DNA of 64,000 nt from Fasciolopsis buskii. Lineage: Eukaryota; Platyhelminthes; Trematoda; Plagiorchiida; Fasciolidae. This document shows positions 12,295-25,460 of this stretch, in pieces. The stretch lies in the NCBI GenBank assembly GCA_008360955.1, contig LUCM01000735.1, forward strand, positions 187,966 to 251,965. The letters run 5' to 3'. The notes beneath the pieces are model-generated. The model saw only the letters and a list, made by a program, of their open reading frames with translations, was not told the origin of the DNA and did not search any database. Each line of letters opens with the position of its first letter. Positions within the stretch are counted from its first letter, which is position 1. A program made the translations under genes and the position numbers.

Positions 12295-15130
12295 TAGAGG
12301 AGGGGGACACCCAGTGATAGAAATTTGTCAATGTCATTTTGCAACAGGCATTGTGGTTCGGATTATCCCAACAGACCATATTTCTTACGTTCTGAAACGA
12401 TGTGTGACGGTGTAAGATTCTTTTTATTGCCATCCTGTCTTGTCGAAAACAGGTCGCTAAATGAGAACGTTTTTCTGGAACTGTGAAATTTTATTGAAAA
12501 TTAGTCGCAATTTTTCTAGTTGAACAACCAAAAGTCCTCACCGGTTGTCAGCGCAACATACTGCCTCGCATCTCCAAAGACCTGAGCATTTATTTAAATA
12601 AAGTAAGCACGTCACATGACTAGTCATGACACATATGTACCAGTATTGTATAGCCAGCTCGTGGTAAGCCCGAGCTAATCGAGTGATTACTAAGTGCTCA
12701 CGGGAGTGCAAAATGCATGCATCATTTTCTTCATAAATTTTTGTCGCTCCAAATGACCACTAACCATTTGCCAATCCATGCAAACTGTTCCACTCCTGGC
12801 AGGTGTATTGAAGCAAATCTACTGCACCTAATCATGTTTTCAATGAAAATCACGACAGCAATGTGAATTTCACTGCCAACATTTTCACTTTCGATTTATT
12901 ACGCCACAAACGTGTTTTATCCCAACGCGCGAGACCACAAAGTTGCAAAGGCTGTCATCTGGAAAGTGACCAATGGGCTCGGGATTCAAACATATTAAGG
13001 AATTAACCGCTCGATAATTGTCAGTCACATTAGGCTTTTAGATTTCTCCCTTAGCCATATCGTCTTAGTTTATACATGGGTTCAGCCAATGGGACCAAAG
13101 TGTGAAAAAATGTGGTCTTTCGAGGAATTTTTGCACACAGAACCTTTGGCTTTTTGATTGATTGTTGAATGTCCTTCAAAAACGTATTCTACACAGAAGA
13201 ACATAGTCTAAAGTTTCTTGTAAAAGTCGTGATTAGAAACTCTGACGTGACCAGTGGTTAACTCACATTACGTAATAGAAACAATGCAGTCAAGTTACAC
13301 CTTAGTGACAAGAGCATGTGTTATCCATGCATGTAAACTCAGAGTGGAGTAACGATTTGCGCGGCATTCCATAAGTGGAGCAACGTCTTCCTCAATCTGA
13401 TTACGATGCACACAGCCCCTGCGTAACAAGGCCCAAAAGCTTCTCTGGGGGTTTTCATTTTCTCTGGGTGCAAGCCAAAATATTTTACTAACTTTCTGTT
13501 TTTATCCAATACGAGAAAATAACGTTTCACTCCCATAGAACAGCGCGAGTCGGTGCATGCATTTCGCTAGCGAAAGGGAATTAGAAATGTTCACCGAACG
13601 TTTACGTATGACTGCCTGGTTTTGGTACCGTCCATCTAAACCAACTATTTCAATCAATTCAATTAATTTGTAACTCGAATTCCAAAGCATTTGACATTGT
13701 TTGCCATTCAACTTAGGAATTTTCGTTCGCTGCGTGAGCTAAACCGGGAGAAAGAACCATTGGCCGGACATTCCACTCGAGACTGTTGTAGCCTACTGAA
13801 CACCATTCTGAAGGTCACCTAATTTTCATTTGTGACGCATATTAAAGCCGAATTTTCTCAACCCATCTAAGCTGCTGTTGTTGTGACATCATGGTGCTAC
13901 GCATGGTTGATTCGGAATGGAGATATTTACGACACTGGCTGAGTGTGCTCTATCTTTCGTAGATATTATTTTTCCTACTGACACTGCAGTCGTCGTACCA
14001 TTTGGAGCTTGCGCCGAAGTAGACAACGAAGATCGCGAGATCAGTTTGTAGGCCGTGCCACATCGATTTAAAAAGGAGTGACCTTGGTTGTCAAAGTAAG
14101 CTTGTCTGAATACGATAGACGATACCGCATTGGAAACAAAAATCCGCAGTCTTCTTCCGCAGAACTTAAGCATTAATGCAGGCCATATTTTGCGAGGGAC
14201 AACTAGATCTTGTGATCGTTCGAACCATTTAATCTATCGAATACTCTACCCGCGCTAATGTCTCTGAATACAGACCAAAAAACGTCTTCAAAATTGATTG
14301 GGTCGGTAATAAGTAGAGTGTTTCGTAACCGCGACTTGTAGAAATTGCATCCAAGTAAAATTTCTACGCACACTTTGTATGACCCCGACCTTAAGATCAT
14401 TCGCGTGCACTGTGCTGAATAATTACGTGCCTCCGGTGTCGGTGAAACCATGAGTTCTGCGTTGTCCGGACCGTTATTTACGTTGGAGCAAACAAACTGG
14501 GCATGTCAAGCTCCTGTTTTAGAGAAAGGAAATTAATCATATTGACACATGAAGACAAAAATCAGACCTTAACATGAGACCATATTTGTTTATATTTTTA
14601 CCAACTTACGGAACAAATTTTCTATCCCAATCATGAGGCAAAATATTATCAATATTTCATACACCCCCATTCAGATAAGGCCGGGGAACGGTTTAACGCT
14701 ACTGATCTTGATGCACGAAGAAAAGGAAATGACCGCGCAAGCAGACGGGCAATGTTCTGGTCGGGAGCAGAAGCTGTCAGCACTGAGCATGTTAATTTGG
14801 AAGTCGGTTGATTTTGAAGACCGTTGTATACCAAATACTAATCAGTACAGTGCTATCAGAAAGAACACCTATGAATAAAATTTCTTCGAAAATATTCTAT
14901 CTTTTATGATGTCAGCATTCCAGATGTATAGAGGGCTTTTAGAAAGAATTCAAACAGAGGACACTATGAATAGAGAAGAATATGTCGTTGCAATGACAGT
15001 CATATTCTCCATATTCTAAAGCGGTAGACATGGTACTAAAAGTTAGCTTTCCCATGAAATCCGCATATTACACTGCATTAGAATTGAGTAAACCTGTTCG
15101 TTTTGATGGAATCGATTTCCTTCTGGTCTA

Positions 15131-15193
15131 AATTAATTTGCTTAGCTCTGGGGTTTGAATTATCCATAAATTAAGCTAAATCTTGAACCCCAG
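15131..15193. repeat. inverted repeat with CTGGGGTT arms
   Basis: Left arm CTGGGGTT and right arm AACCCCAG are exact complements flanking an A+T-rich spacer of roughly 40 bases. The spacer contains a further small TTAGCT/AGCTAA pairing. It could fold as a hairpin in RNA or single-stranded DNA. No repeat family was recognised, and chance occurrence is possible. Confidence 0.35.
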
Positions 15194-18100
15194 TGGTATC
15201 CGATGTCGCGGCGCAATAATTTAACAAGCCATATAAATAACCAATAGAAATGCGGGAAATTCTCAGACCTCCCGTTACATGAGGCTAATGATTTTGGAAT
15301 TTCGTTACTTTCTGTCCCACGGAAAGAAAAATCCAAGTAACGTATTCTTTATTCGGTCGGGCTGAAATGTGCTCCTGTGACACTTGGAGCCGAAATTCCG
15401 ACAATTACTGTGGATTTATTGAGGCTTTCAGTTTGTTCTCCTGTAAGGACACGTGAGTAGAGATTTTCAGACAAATTATCCCCGTTCGATCGATTACAAG
15501 ACTACACACTCTCGGCCACCCAATCGGGCGGATATCTATAGTGGCAGGTGTTTGCCGGATCAGTTTCCGAGAAATGGGTACAGATCTCGCAAATTATTTT
15601 GGACTAATTGTCGTAGTTTCAGTGGATTGCTGACCTTGAGTGATTCTATTTCTTGACAGTCCTTCTGTGACATTGTAAGTGAACCGAAAGGTTCGCCTAG
15701 ACCAACTAAATGTTACCATTTAGTGCAGTGGCCGGAGAATTACGGTTCGTTTATTATTCCCAGACCTTCCACTCCGAGGATGTTAGATTTCGAGCATGGC
15801 CGTTTTTTACTCCATCGAGCTCAAATTCCCCTCGGAAAAGCAAATAAACAGAAATGCACAGTGAAAGCTAAGGTCTAAGGGTTTGTTCACATTAGCACTG
15901 GCTATGCGGCCGAACACAAAACACTTGCACTAGTGTTTATCGATTGAGCTTATTTATCTGCTTCAGCTACATTGTCGTTGCCGAATATGTGACTTTTGGG
16001 TTGACTGGGAATTAGGTTTTTTTACTCGGTTACTTTGTTATGCTTGCTGAGAAAATATTTGGAGTACCTACTCGGGAATAAACTAATTTCACTCCACTCG
16101 TAGGGATCACGTGATCGTCAACGACGTTTATGGATCTCCGTGGTTAGTTGAATAGGTTGTATTCCGCCGAGTTCTCGGACCAGAACACCGTTACAATAAT
16201 CGACATAATTATTATTATAATTGGGTTAACAAGAAATACATTCAGATCGTTCATCTGATAGCACCCGTGCGAAGAACAAACAGACCATGGGGAAGGTTCG
16301 AAGTGTGACGCCCAGCATGCAAGACTCACCATCTCAAATTCCAGATTAACGTTTAGTTCTTAAAAAAAAGAGAAACTCCGGTGGTAGTAGATCCTATAAA
16401 GACTGACATAATGGTTACGCATTATTTCGACAGTGATTTAGCAACAGATTATGACATGATACCAAACGCTTCATATTTCGTTAATTATTTCAGCCTAATA
16501 GGTGACCTTCATTTTCCCATGTCAGGCGACCTTACTGATTTGCATTGCGCGAAGACAGAGCTTGCAACTAGGCTGCAGCTGCGGGTTTCAATATCCCAAG
16601 CAAACTGTTGCTTCTCTGTGTCTTCGTTCCCCCTTCCCGCTCAGATCATAAATATTCAGAGATTGTACAGAGTAGACCAAAATGTGTCAAAACTCGTTCG
16701 TCTGTAAAAGCGATTGCGCAAACATTCTTATGACATAAATGTTCGGGTTCGACGTTCCATTTGGCCGCGTAGTAACCTGTTTTTCTCTCCCCACCCGAGT
16801 GGTACGCATTGAAGAGGAATCAGGGCTATCCCTAAGCATCATCATCCATTAGTCATGCAAACACCGCCCGCTTTTCAGTTAACAGCTTCAGATGTCAACC
16901 GTGCATGACTGACTGATCCGAACCAAAACAACGAAGATTGTGAAAGCATTTTCGTTTTTGTTAAAATCCAAGAGCAAAGGTGAATGAAACGTAGAGTTTG
17001 CATAATTAGATTTGCCAACCGTTATTGCGCATCCTAGTCAAAGGTTGGACGTGCAACCGGACACGTGCACAGAGCAACGAATTGAGAATAGTTAAAATCT
17101 CCAATCAAGTTACCATCTGGGCAAAATTTCGTGATTGTTTCGGCTGAGCATTCATTGTGGAGCTTTTAAATACATCAATCACGCAATCATCTAGCCAGTC
17201 AATCAACTAAAGAATCAGTTAGCCAGTTAGCAGTTTTTGATTGATTTACGAGCCATCCTTCGGATCAAGTTTGCCGTCTGGATCAAAACCTCTAGGATAG
17301 AATGCGTGTCATTTAATAGACGATAGTTTCCGTGTCAGAACGGTAAAGAAAAACATTGTTTACTTAACCAAAATATAGGTGACTGTTACCCATTCGTGGG
17401 ACTTTTTAGCCAAAATTCTAATTGGTCAAACTGATGTTACGAGTATTCATCCTCTACTGCCAATCAAATGGTATGGAATGATATCAATTATATCGGAGCA
17501 AATAATCATTACATTAGTCGGATAAATTTTAGGAGTTCACGTCAAACAGCATACAACTATTTGATGAAGAATCACACCGAAAAAACTGGTTGCGTTTGCT
17601 AGTTCCGAACAATGAATTTTGAGATACTAAAATTAAAAATGTGCGTTCCAGCAACGATACAACCAAATGAGCAGCAAATTCGGCAACAGTGATTTTCAAA
17701 TCCCTCGTTCTTGACCCATTTGGAGGGAGGACTAGAAATGCAATTATCGAAGCGGTTCCTTCCAGTCCAGTTAATTTCGTAAACCCATCAGCCTAGCACC
17801 AGTCGGCTCTGGTTTTTGGTTGCTACTTCACAACACCATCTGTTCGAAAGAGAAAAAGCGACCAAGGACTGTTGAAAGACCGCGAAGAAAATAATTTGGA
17901 CGCTTGCACAGAAGAAGAAAGATTTCGAATGAGAATGCCACTGGCTACGAGAGTTTGAGCCACATTCCCAACTGTTTCTAGCCATCGTTTAGGGGAGCTG
18001 GTATACTCCAACTTATCGGATGGCACTGGTACTATCAGCTGGAGGAGAAGTGAAAAAACATTAAATCCCGATGGATGGTCAAGATTTCAGCAACGTGTTC

Positions 18101-18706
18101 GTATTGTCAACACATTGTGTGAGAGAATAACACATCTAATGCACAGTTTATGTGTTTTTTCACTAGTTTGATCAATTTCACAAAGTGCAAAGCAAGTGGG
18201 AAGAGACTAGGTTCGATTGTTTTTGTATTGGAACGGCAAATGAACAATTTTGAATTGTTGGTATAAAAAAGCGTATCAGCTGTAAGAAGAACAGAAGGAC
18301 GATTTTAAGAAATCAAAATCCATCCGCAGTAACTAAAGGTTACGATTTGTTACCTTTTCGTGTTGAGAAGTATTCGTAATCGGTTCGTTTGGAGAGAGGT
18401 TTGAGTCGGTGGGTGGGCGATGGGGTAGCGTCAGATTGCAAGTTTGACCCGTGGGAGATGAACAATCACAAAATTCACCGCTTCTTTCCTTTAAGTTCTC
18501 ATTCAGGACGGGTCTAATTAACGTTTCATCACTGGTCATAATTATTCCGAATAGTCACTAAAGGGTAGAAAGAAGCTGTCACAATTCCGACAACCTAGTG
18601 ATTGGATGTTTGCAAAAATACATAGTCAGTGGCACTAAGGAACAAAATCACTCAAAGTTTGCAGGAGATGGATAAGGCCGCGAATATTTAGAAGGCGGAG
18701 AAGCCA

Positions 18707-18800
18707 TATGTACATATATTTATACTCATGCAAATATATATATATACAAATGAATAGATAGATAAATAGAGGTAGATTGACTGTACCTAGATAGATTGCC
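18707..18800. repeat. A+T-rich simple repeat (TATA/GATA-like)
   Basis: A run of TA dinucleotides is followed by ATAGATAGATAAATAGA-type tetranucleotide units, interrupted throughout. Confidence 0.7.
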
Positions 18801-19962
18801 AGGGATATTCACTTCCGGTCAAAATACCAAGAAAAACGATGGAATTTCGCTTCTGAATTTCATTGAGGTGTGAGACAGATTTGCACCTTGGATACATTTA
18901 AATCTATGGGAACCTGTTATGCTTTTTTAATATTCAGTAATTTAGCAGCTAATGTGCGATGCCCATGGTTCCTATCAGGGTTGAATCAGCTGCTTAATTC
19001 TTCCACTGTTCTCAAGCGGAGACGTTCAACTTCAAGTAGGATCAGTTTGGTTCGTACAACCATTACCATTACACAAATGTCCTATGGATTTGGTTCCTAA
19101 CTGGCTTTGACATAGGGGCCAATTTTTATCTATAATTTGAATTGTTTTCACGCGGATAGGCCGAGTGATTTTCTTTTCTTTGATTTGTCAGTCTTTCTAT
19201 TACGATCTCTTGTGCCTCACTAAATAACAGACCCTGTGAAGAAACCGGTGTAGATTGAAGTTATAAAGTTGTAAGCAAATTGTATCAATATATGCGCTGT
19301 GGCTGGCACCGTGACGCGGATTGTAATCTCAGTGATCCACGGGAGCTGGCTTTTAGAGAATTTTCGAATTTTGTACCATTCCAAATGAAACAAACAAATA
19401 TCCATGACAACCCGCGCTTCCGCGATTAGATTATCTTCTGACATGAACTTCATTTGCAATTCAGACTCAGTTGAATTTTGTGACGTTATCTCGTAAAAGA
19501 ATTTCCAGTCTGTCAAAAACTGCAGCAAATGACTCTGTTTGCAACGCAAAACCAATGTCCTCGTTAGTATCATCGACAGTCGTTGAGAGGAACTAATTTC
19601 CCTACGGAGTCCTGAACGAGAATGAGTAACAAAATGTTCCATAAGTTTGGAAAACCAAAAACGGCTTAATATTTTGGACAAACTAATCTCAGTGAGTCAC
19701 GTGCGGTTTGACGCGGGTAATCACAGGTTAGTTTCCATTTCCCAGTTGTCAATAACTGCGGGGTTAGCGGATTTCCGCTGAGTTTCGAAAGACATCAAGG
19801 AAGTGAGTGAAACGCCACTAAATCTGTTTAGCTTAACTTCACATTTTTCGAATGAATTGGACAACGCATGACTATTTTTTACATAATTTCAGGTTTTCCG
19901 AAATTACTGGACGGAGATGGACAACCATAAAATAAAATAGGTGGACATGACGACACACAGAT

Positions 19963-20142
19963 GGCCGGCGGTGGCCAAACGGATAGGGTCGTGGCGTTTC
20001 CAAGTGAAGGTCGCGAGTTAGAATCCTCCCACCGGCGGTCAACTTCCCCCACTTGGTAGCCCTCTGCCTGCTGCGGCTCCGTTCCTGAAAAATGATGTAA
20101 ATTGTTATTTCATTAGTAAAAGATGTAAAAGATAGAGGAATA
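19963..20142 (+). mobile_element. SINE-A family copy (tRNA-derived), well preserved
   Basis: The head contains TGGCCAAACGG, a full match to the Pol III A-box consensus. A B-box-like AGTTAGAATCC follows at tRNA spacing, with one change from the usual GGTTCGAATCC. The head opens with GCCGGCG and closes with CGCCGGT-like bases that can pair as an acceptor stem, so the tRNA ancestry is still visible. A non-tRNA body follows (TCAACTTCCCC, then CCCTCTGCCTGCTG). The tail is TTCCTGAAAAATGATGTAAA...TTATTTCATTAGTAAAAG, ending A-rich. Copies at 25.5 and 29.8 kb share head, body and tail, which establishes the family. SINEs of this kind are transcribed by Pol III and mobilised by a partner LINE, which is not identified here. 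No clear target-site duplication was found. Confidence 0.85.
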
Positions 20143-20149
20143 AAAAAGC

Positions 20150-23100
20150 GATAGGTGTAATTCAAACTGCTTGGTCACGATAAAACGACTCTAAACAAAC
20201 AGAGACCCAAGAACGTTACTGTTTATAACATGGTAAAATGTCACAAACAAGTAAGGCCAAGCAGCACTGAAATGAACTGCTCACGTGTTTGGACAAGAGG
20301 TTCAGCCGAGTCCGGGAGTCGATAGCAAACAAACTGTGTAACCGGTGAAAGAAAGGCCCGGCTACATCGTCTACATTAAGAAAAACTTTCAACTGCTAAA
20401 ACTGGTTGTACCGAATACCTATGGCGAATTCCGGTGGGGACGTTTTTTGGACAGGATAACGATGGGAAAACAAACACATTCCGGTTGGGGCGACTTGATC
20501 ACCTACCCTGGGTCAGGTCAAAGTAGACTGTACTGGATCTGCTGATTCAAAACATTTACCGTAAACAAACTTCCGTTATATTGCCGTTACCGATAGAATA
20601 ATTTCTAACAAAATCTAGCCGTGTACACGAATCAATCTTCTCGGCGGTATAGGACAACTGATGAAGAACAGACAGCGAAATTTCCAGTCCTGTATATTCT
20701 CAGCAAGTATGCATTAAAATCAATTCAGTAGTTGACGATTTTAATTCTGTTCTAGCTCTATCCCTTTTAATTTTTTGTTAGCATTCATTAGTTATCGCTT
20801 GGCACTCCTAACGTTACTTTTCATTTGGGCGGGTTTGGATGTTAATTCACACGCAATACGTATCATGGGAACATCGATAAAAAATTGATGAAGATAGGGC
20901 GATTTTTTGGACAATCAAATATTTACTTGCAGGTAATTGACAGTCATCTGAGGAACGCCTAGTTCTCGTCAAATGATGATTCGAAATTAGTTCCTCTGAG
21001 TAGAACATTTAAAATTAATGCATGTAAGGTGGCCAGATATTCACAGTGATATCACAGCCGGTAACTTGTGCTTGGATTTCTGCTTCAGTTGTTGATGCTT
21101 GTTGTTTCGCTGTCGCATTTGACTTTGGGAATGATTATCAACCTTCCATATTCCGTCATCAATGGAGGTCTCTAACGAAGCAATGCCGTCTCTTGCTAAG
21201 AGAACAATGGACGGTATCCTGGTAACGGAACTCGTGTGTGCATCGAGTGCATAGATTTTGCAACTCATAAAATGATGAAATTTCGGCTATGCTTGCACAG
21301 GCAAACTACACATGGCACTACTAAGCTCGCGAGCATCACAAAACTAATGATAACGTAATTTTTTGAGCAAAGTAACTCCATGTCCCCTTGAACATGTGAG
21401 AAACAATCCGTATTCAAAATCAGATTAAACTTGGAATGCCCGCGTTGGTCTTTTCGCATTGTCAATCACCTCAATTGATCCTTTTTGTTAACTTTTGAAT
21501 GGCCAGGCCCATCTTTCGTATTAGTTGAGAATTTGGAGCTTGGAAAATCGAAAAAGTAAGGTTAACTCTGTAATTGTAGTCACTGCAATCGTGGATTCGA
21601 TTATAAAAGATAGCACAAATGTGCAGTCCATTGATCCGGACCACGTGGTACGAATCAATCAAGGATAATCTCTAGTAGTAATAAGAGCAATCGAGGAAAC
21701 TGTGCTCCGCCTAAACAGCCTTGATCAAATTCGTTATTGGATAAGAACTCAAGCTAATAGGAAGCTTTAAGTTTCTTTTTTTCAATTAATATAAGCAACA
21801 GATGTCAGCCTTCCCCGAAAAGTGTGCCTCTTTTGTTACCATTATTTTGGTCTAATGGAAAGTTGAGTTCAGTACAAAATCGGTTTAAAATACCCACTCA
21901 TCTGCCTCGGTGATTTTATTTAAACTTACCAAAGTAATCTCCAAGCGTAAGACACGTTGGTGTTTTGTTTAAATTACCACATTTTGGATTGGATTTCTTC
22001 CATCAATCCATAATCCAATAAACATTCGATCCAGCTGATGGAATGCTGTTGATTTCGTTCATTTCTGTGATTATTAATGATTTGGCTAACCACGGTCGTC
22101 GAAAATGAGCATGCAAAGTCAAGAAATGGTACACAGATCGTTTGTGAAAGGTATAGTGAATTGCGTTGGGGTTTATAGGTAGCAAACGTTCGTATCCGGA
22201 ACGCAGTGCGCGAGGGAATGAAACCATGGAGTAACGAGATGATTTGAGTCCCAATGTGAATTACGCCAATACGTCACCGGACAATGAGAAGATAAGACAA
22301 AAGTTAAACCTTCAAACGGAGGCTACCAGGGTTAATAATGATCGGCAGTTCGATAATCGGTCATTGCGGTCCCGGTGAGAAAATTTATCATCGGATACCG
22401 AGGCTCCGGTCTCCGACATTATTCGCTTTCGGAGCCAGTGCTTTACGTTCATGAAAATATGGGACAATTGGTCTTCGATCCTCAGTACACTGTACTGGTT
22501 TCACAATAAACAATAGAATCCGATCAATGCAAGACAAAAAAATTGACGAAAACTTTACTAACGGGTAGTCCTTTGGTAAGAACAATTCGTCATGATTTCG
22601 TTCGCAAATTTTCTGGTCTATGCCACATTTTTGTAAATTTTTCGCTCAGACGGGAAAACATCACGGAAGATTCAAGCCCAAGTCCGTCAACAACGAAATT
22701 TGTATGTCAATACGAGTATATACGTATATATATATATATATATATATGTATACGTATGCATATAGGAATATACATCAAATTTTATTGTGCCAAGATTTCG
22801 TTCTACTCCTTTCAGAGGTAGTAGGAATGCGATTTTCGGAATCAGGTTTTTGAAATGAGGATAAGATTTAAGTTAACCGCTCAATCCAACCGATCGTAAA
22901 TTTGTCGCAAGCAGACAAGTGCCCTGGATGAAAAAAAGAAGTTGTATGTATGCATTTACGTGTATGTGTGTGTAGTGCGTTCGGTGGGTAACGCTTTCGG
23001 TTTTTTTGTGATGCAGACTTAGGTAAGACGGATGTATTCTATCCAAGTTTTAAAATTTCACAATTCGCCTTCAGTAAAACACCGTTCAGTTCTTGCTTTT

Positions 23101-23685
23101 GATACCGTTTGACACGGTAGATGCAATGATACTGTCATTCATCAATTCAAACGGGAAGTCAGTAACAGGGAATTCGAGAAAAAGTCAGCTTTATCCATAG
23201 AATAAGCGCTCCATCGATCTCCATTACAAACCGTGAAGAGACACGATCGGAGTAAGATATATCGAGGAAGTGGGGAATTTTCTGTTCCGACAGAAACTTA
23301 ACTACATCGTTTTATCAAACAAATGTCGTCGGAATTCAGCTTGCTATAGGCTGATTGCGATTCGCTGTCAAATGTGGTGGTTACGCTTGTTACAGTAGCC
23401 TCAAATAGAGTAGGGTGTCAGTTGCATCGCCAGTTTGTTTCACAAATAAGAAAATGTGTCAGCCTAACTGTTGGAATTTTTAATTCCTTACAGATACGCC
23501 TACTCAAAACCATTTAGGTTTGAATTCATTGTTACATTAGACTGCGGAAAAGAACCAAAACATTCAAAAGGAATAGCCATTTTGTTTCATTATCGCATCT
23601 GGTTCCCTCGGGTTTTGATGTCAGTAAAATCGTTTTTATGAAATAAGTCACCATGTGATATCATCAATTAAATCACCATAGAGAA
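20150..23685. other. noncoding, no gene recognised
   Basis: Contains a TA-rich microsatellite at 22.7 kb and otherwise unique-looking sequence. Frames reach at most about 92 codons and carry no known motif. Confidence 0.5.
22716..22764. repeat. (TA)n microsatellite with palindromic TACGTA flanks
   Basis: About 14 TA units are bordered on both sides by TACGTA-type steps (GTATATACG on the left, GTATACGTATGCATAT on the right). The whole block is close to self-complementary and could extrude as a cruciform. Confidence 0.8.
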
Positions 23686-23689
23686 ACCA

Positions 23690-23890
23690 TAGAAGCAGTG
23701 TACAGCTGTTTCATCCTTGTTAGGAATTATCAGCAGTGCATATCCACCGCGCCCGAACTGGGACGCGAACCCGAACAAGGACGAACGATTCTGAGTCGAA
23801 CGCCTTAGCCATTACGCTACTGGGCAGGCTGTGAACGGTTTGTTGAACTTCACCACCTCATGTTGCACCTATCCGTCACTGATTTGCACG
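23690..23890 (-). mobile_element. SINE-B family copy (tRNA-derived), best preserved
   Basis: On the minus strand a tRNA-like head runs GCCCAGTAGCGTAATGGC ... GGGTTCGCGTCCCAGTTCGGGC. GCGTAATGGC is an A-box-like block and GGTTCGCGTCC is a near-perfect B box. GCCC at the start can pair with GGGC at the end. Upstream is a leader that includes GAAGTTCAACAAACCGTTCAC, also seen at 28.2 kb (AACTTCAACAAAATTCGTTGAC), so the unit is larger than the tRNA part. Downstream the tail reads GATAATTCCTAACAAGG and AGCTGTACAC. The CAG in the anticodon-loop position would suggest a Leu-like ancestor, but the anticodon stem has mismatches, so I do not call a functional tRNA. Reference copy for SINE-B in this window. 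Confidence 0.7.
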
Positions 23891-23894
23891 GTTA

Positions 23895-25455
23895 CTGTCC
23901 GTTGGCTCACAGCGATCGACCCCTACTGATAGATGACTTCTCTGCAGGTAGCCTAAGTACGACAAAGGCTTTGGATATGACCTACACAGCTTGATTACTT
24001 GTCATGAAATTATTCTTATCATTTATCTTCTTACTTGCTGAGGATAAGATAATGTGCACTTTCAAAAGAATTGCATACTACCAAGGGGCAAAGTTGACAG
24101 TAGCCCCGGTACGATTTCCCAACTCCCGGAATGTTTTACGATGAGAGTCCGGGCCTTAGTCCGTTTGCCTATTTGCAAGTTTATTATTTCGACAACCCTC
24201 TATTCAACTGTATCAATTCAAAATTGCGGGATCCCATTTGAAGTGACACGCGTTAACTGATTTCTTCTACTCATTCTTATTTGTGGTTGTTAGCCAAAAA
24301 TCATCTAAGCAAATGAAATTGTACCGCTCTGCTACCAACAACCAGAGATTGGCTGGAGCTTAACCGTTGACTTGTATAGTGATTGTAAAGCAGCAACCGT
24401 CGATTTGTTATGGTTCTGACACAATCTATATGAAGAAATTAATTGTAAGATAGCTTGAAAAGTTCCATCGCTGCCGTGCTGTTCTCATCGTTCCTGCTTG
24501 TGGAAACCTACTCTGCCCAGGGAGACTTTAGAACTGATTCTAGATCGAAACGACCTAGCCGAATAAGAAGAATAATATGTGCACACTTGTAAACAGAGTC
24601 GAAAAATCAGTCCATGTAATCAATTCTACAGGATATCGTCCTAATTACTCCCGTTTACCTGGGAATCACGTTTTATTTTCTGTGCACGAATATATTCACG
24701 GGTTGTTCACTCAGGTGAGTCAATTTCAAAGTAAATCATACTGTTGGCAATAACAGTCAATTTTGCCGTGGAACAACAAATTCGTGATTGTTTTCGGACT
24801 TCATAAATTTGTTTTACTCGACCGACACGTATTCAGTTTATCATTCCGTATGAATTTATCACAATGTTTACAGTAGACACAGCAACAGAGTCCGGAAAGT
24901 TTGTGGATTCTTGTGTTTTTATATTTGTTCGACAGACTTTTGAATTCGACTTCTTCGTGGCCTTGTTGAATAGTCCACCAAAAGTGGGACAAGAAAAATG
25001 TGAACGTAGCTGCAACCGGTGAAATAGCAAAGTAATTAGAAATGTTAGTTTGATTTCGTTCTGTCGTTAATGATCGGTGTCCATGACAAACCGGAGAGTG
25101 TGAGACCGTTGAACATGGAAGCCGGTCAGCCCAAGCGAGATTAGAATTTACGTCCAGTACAGATTACGGAATAGAAATAATATACTTATTACGTTAAAGG
25201 AGAATTCTGCAAAACAAGTGTGTCGCAGCTAGCTAGATGAATTACTGGCGATTAACTCTGCACCTGACATCACGGCCTCCGGAAATCACCAACGGCTACT
25301 GCGGTTCCAGTGCGGTCCACAGTTTCAGATCGATTTCGCTTACGTTGAGGGCACAGCTTCGCGGTGAACATTTTGGTAATTGGGTAATTTGTCCCTTCTG
25401 ACATTCCTAGCCTGGGCACAACCTTAACGGTTATCTGCCCTGTATATCAGCGCAT
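23895..25455. other. noncoding, no gene recognised
   Basis: No transposon protein, tRNA-like head or simple repeat of note. Two overlapping minus-strand frames near 24.8-25.0 kb (63 and 65 codons) look random. Confidence 0.5.
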
Positions 25456-25460
25456 GCAAA

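Larger units (their letters stand above)
8860..19960. other. noncoding, no gene recognised
   Basis: About 11 kb with CT, GT and TATA-type simple repeats and scattered small hairpins, but no recognisable transposon protein or tRNA-derived head. The longest frames are 126 codons (9456-9836, +), 108 codons (16381-16707, +) and 153 codons (19220-19681, -). None shows a known motif, and lengths of this order are expected by chance in this much sequence. An ATG-led 94-codon minus frame at 13889-14173 has an Arg/Ser-rich start resembling a mitochondrial presequence but nothing to confirm it. Confidence 0.45.

Noticed and set aside
13889..14173. 94-codon ATG frame with a mitochondrial-presequence-like start
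   Set aside because: Arg/Ser-rich starts arise easily by chance. No recognisable mature domain follows and no clear donor links it to another exon.
19220..19681. 153-codon minus-strand frame
   Set aside because: No known motif, no early ATG, and a length expected roughly once by chance in a window of this size and composition. Splice-like steps inside it did not give a convincing exon.
23735..23825. Functional tRNA-Leu(CAG) gene
   Set aside because: The A and B boxes are good, but the anticodon and acceptor stems have mismatches, and the same unit recurs with a shared leader and tail, which marks it as a SINE.
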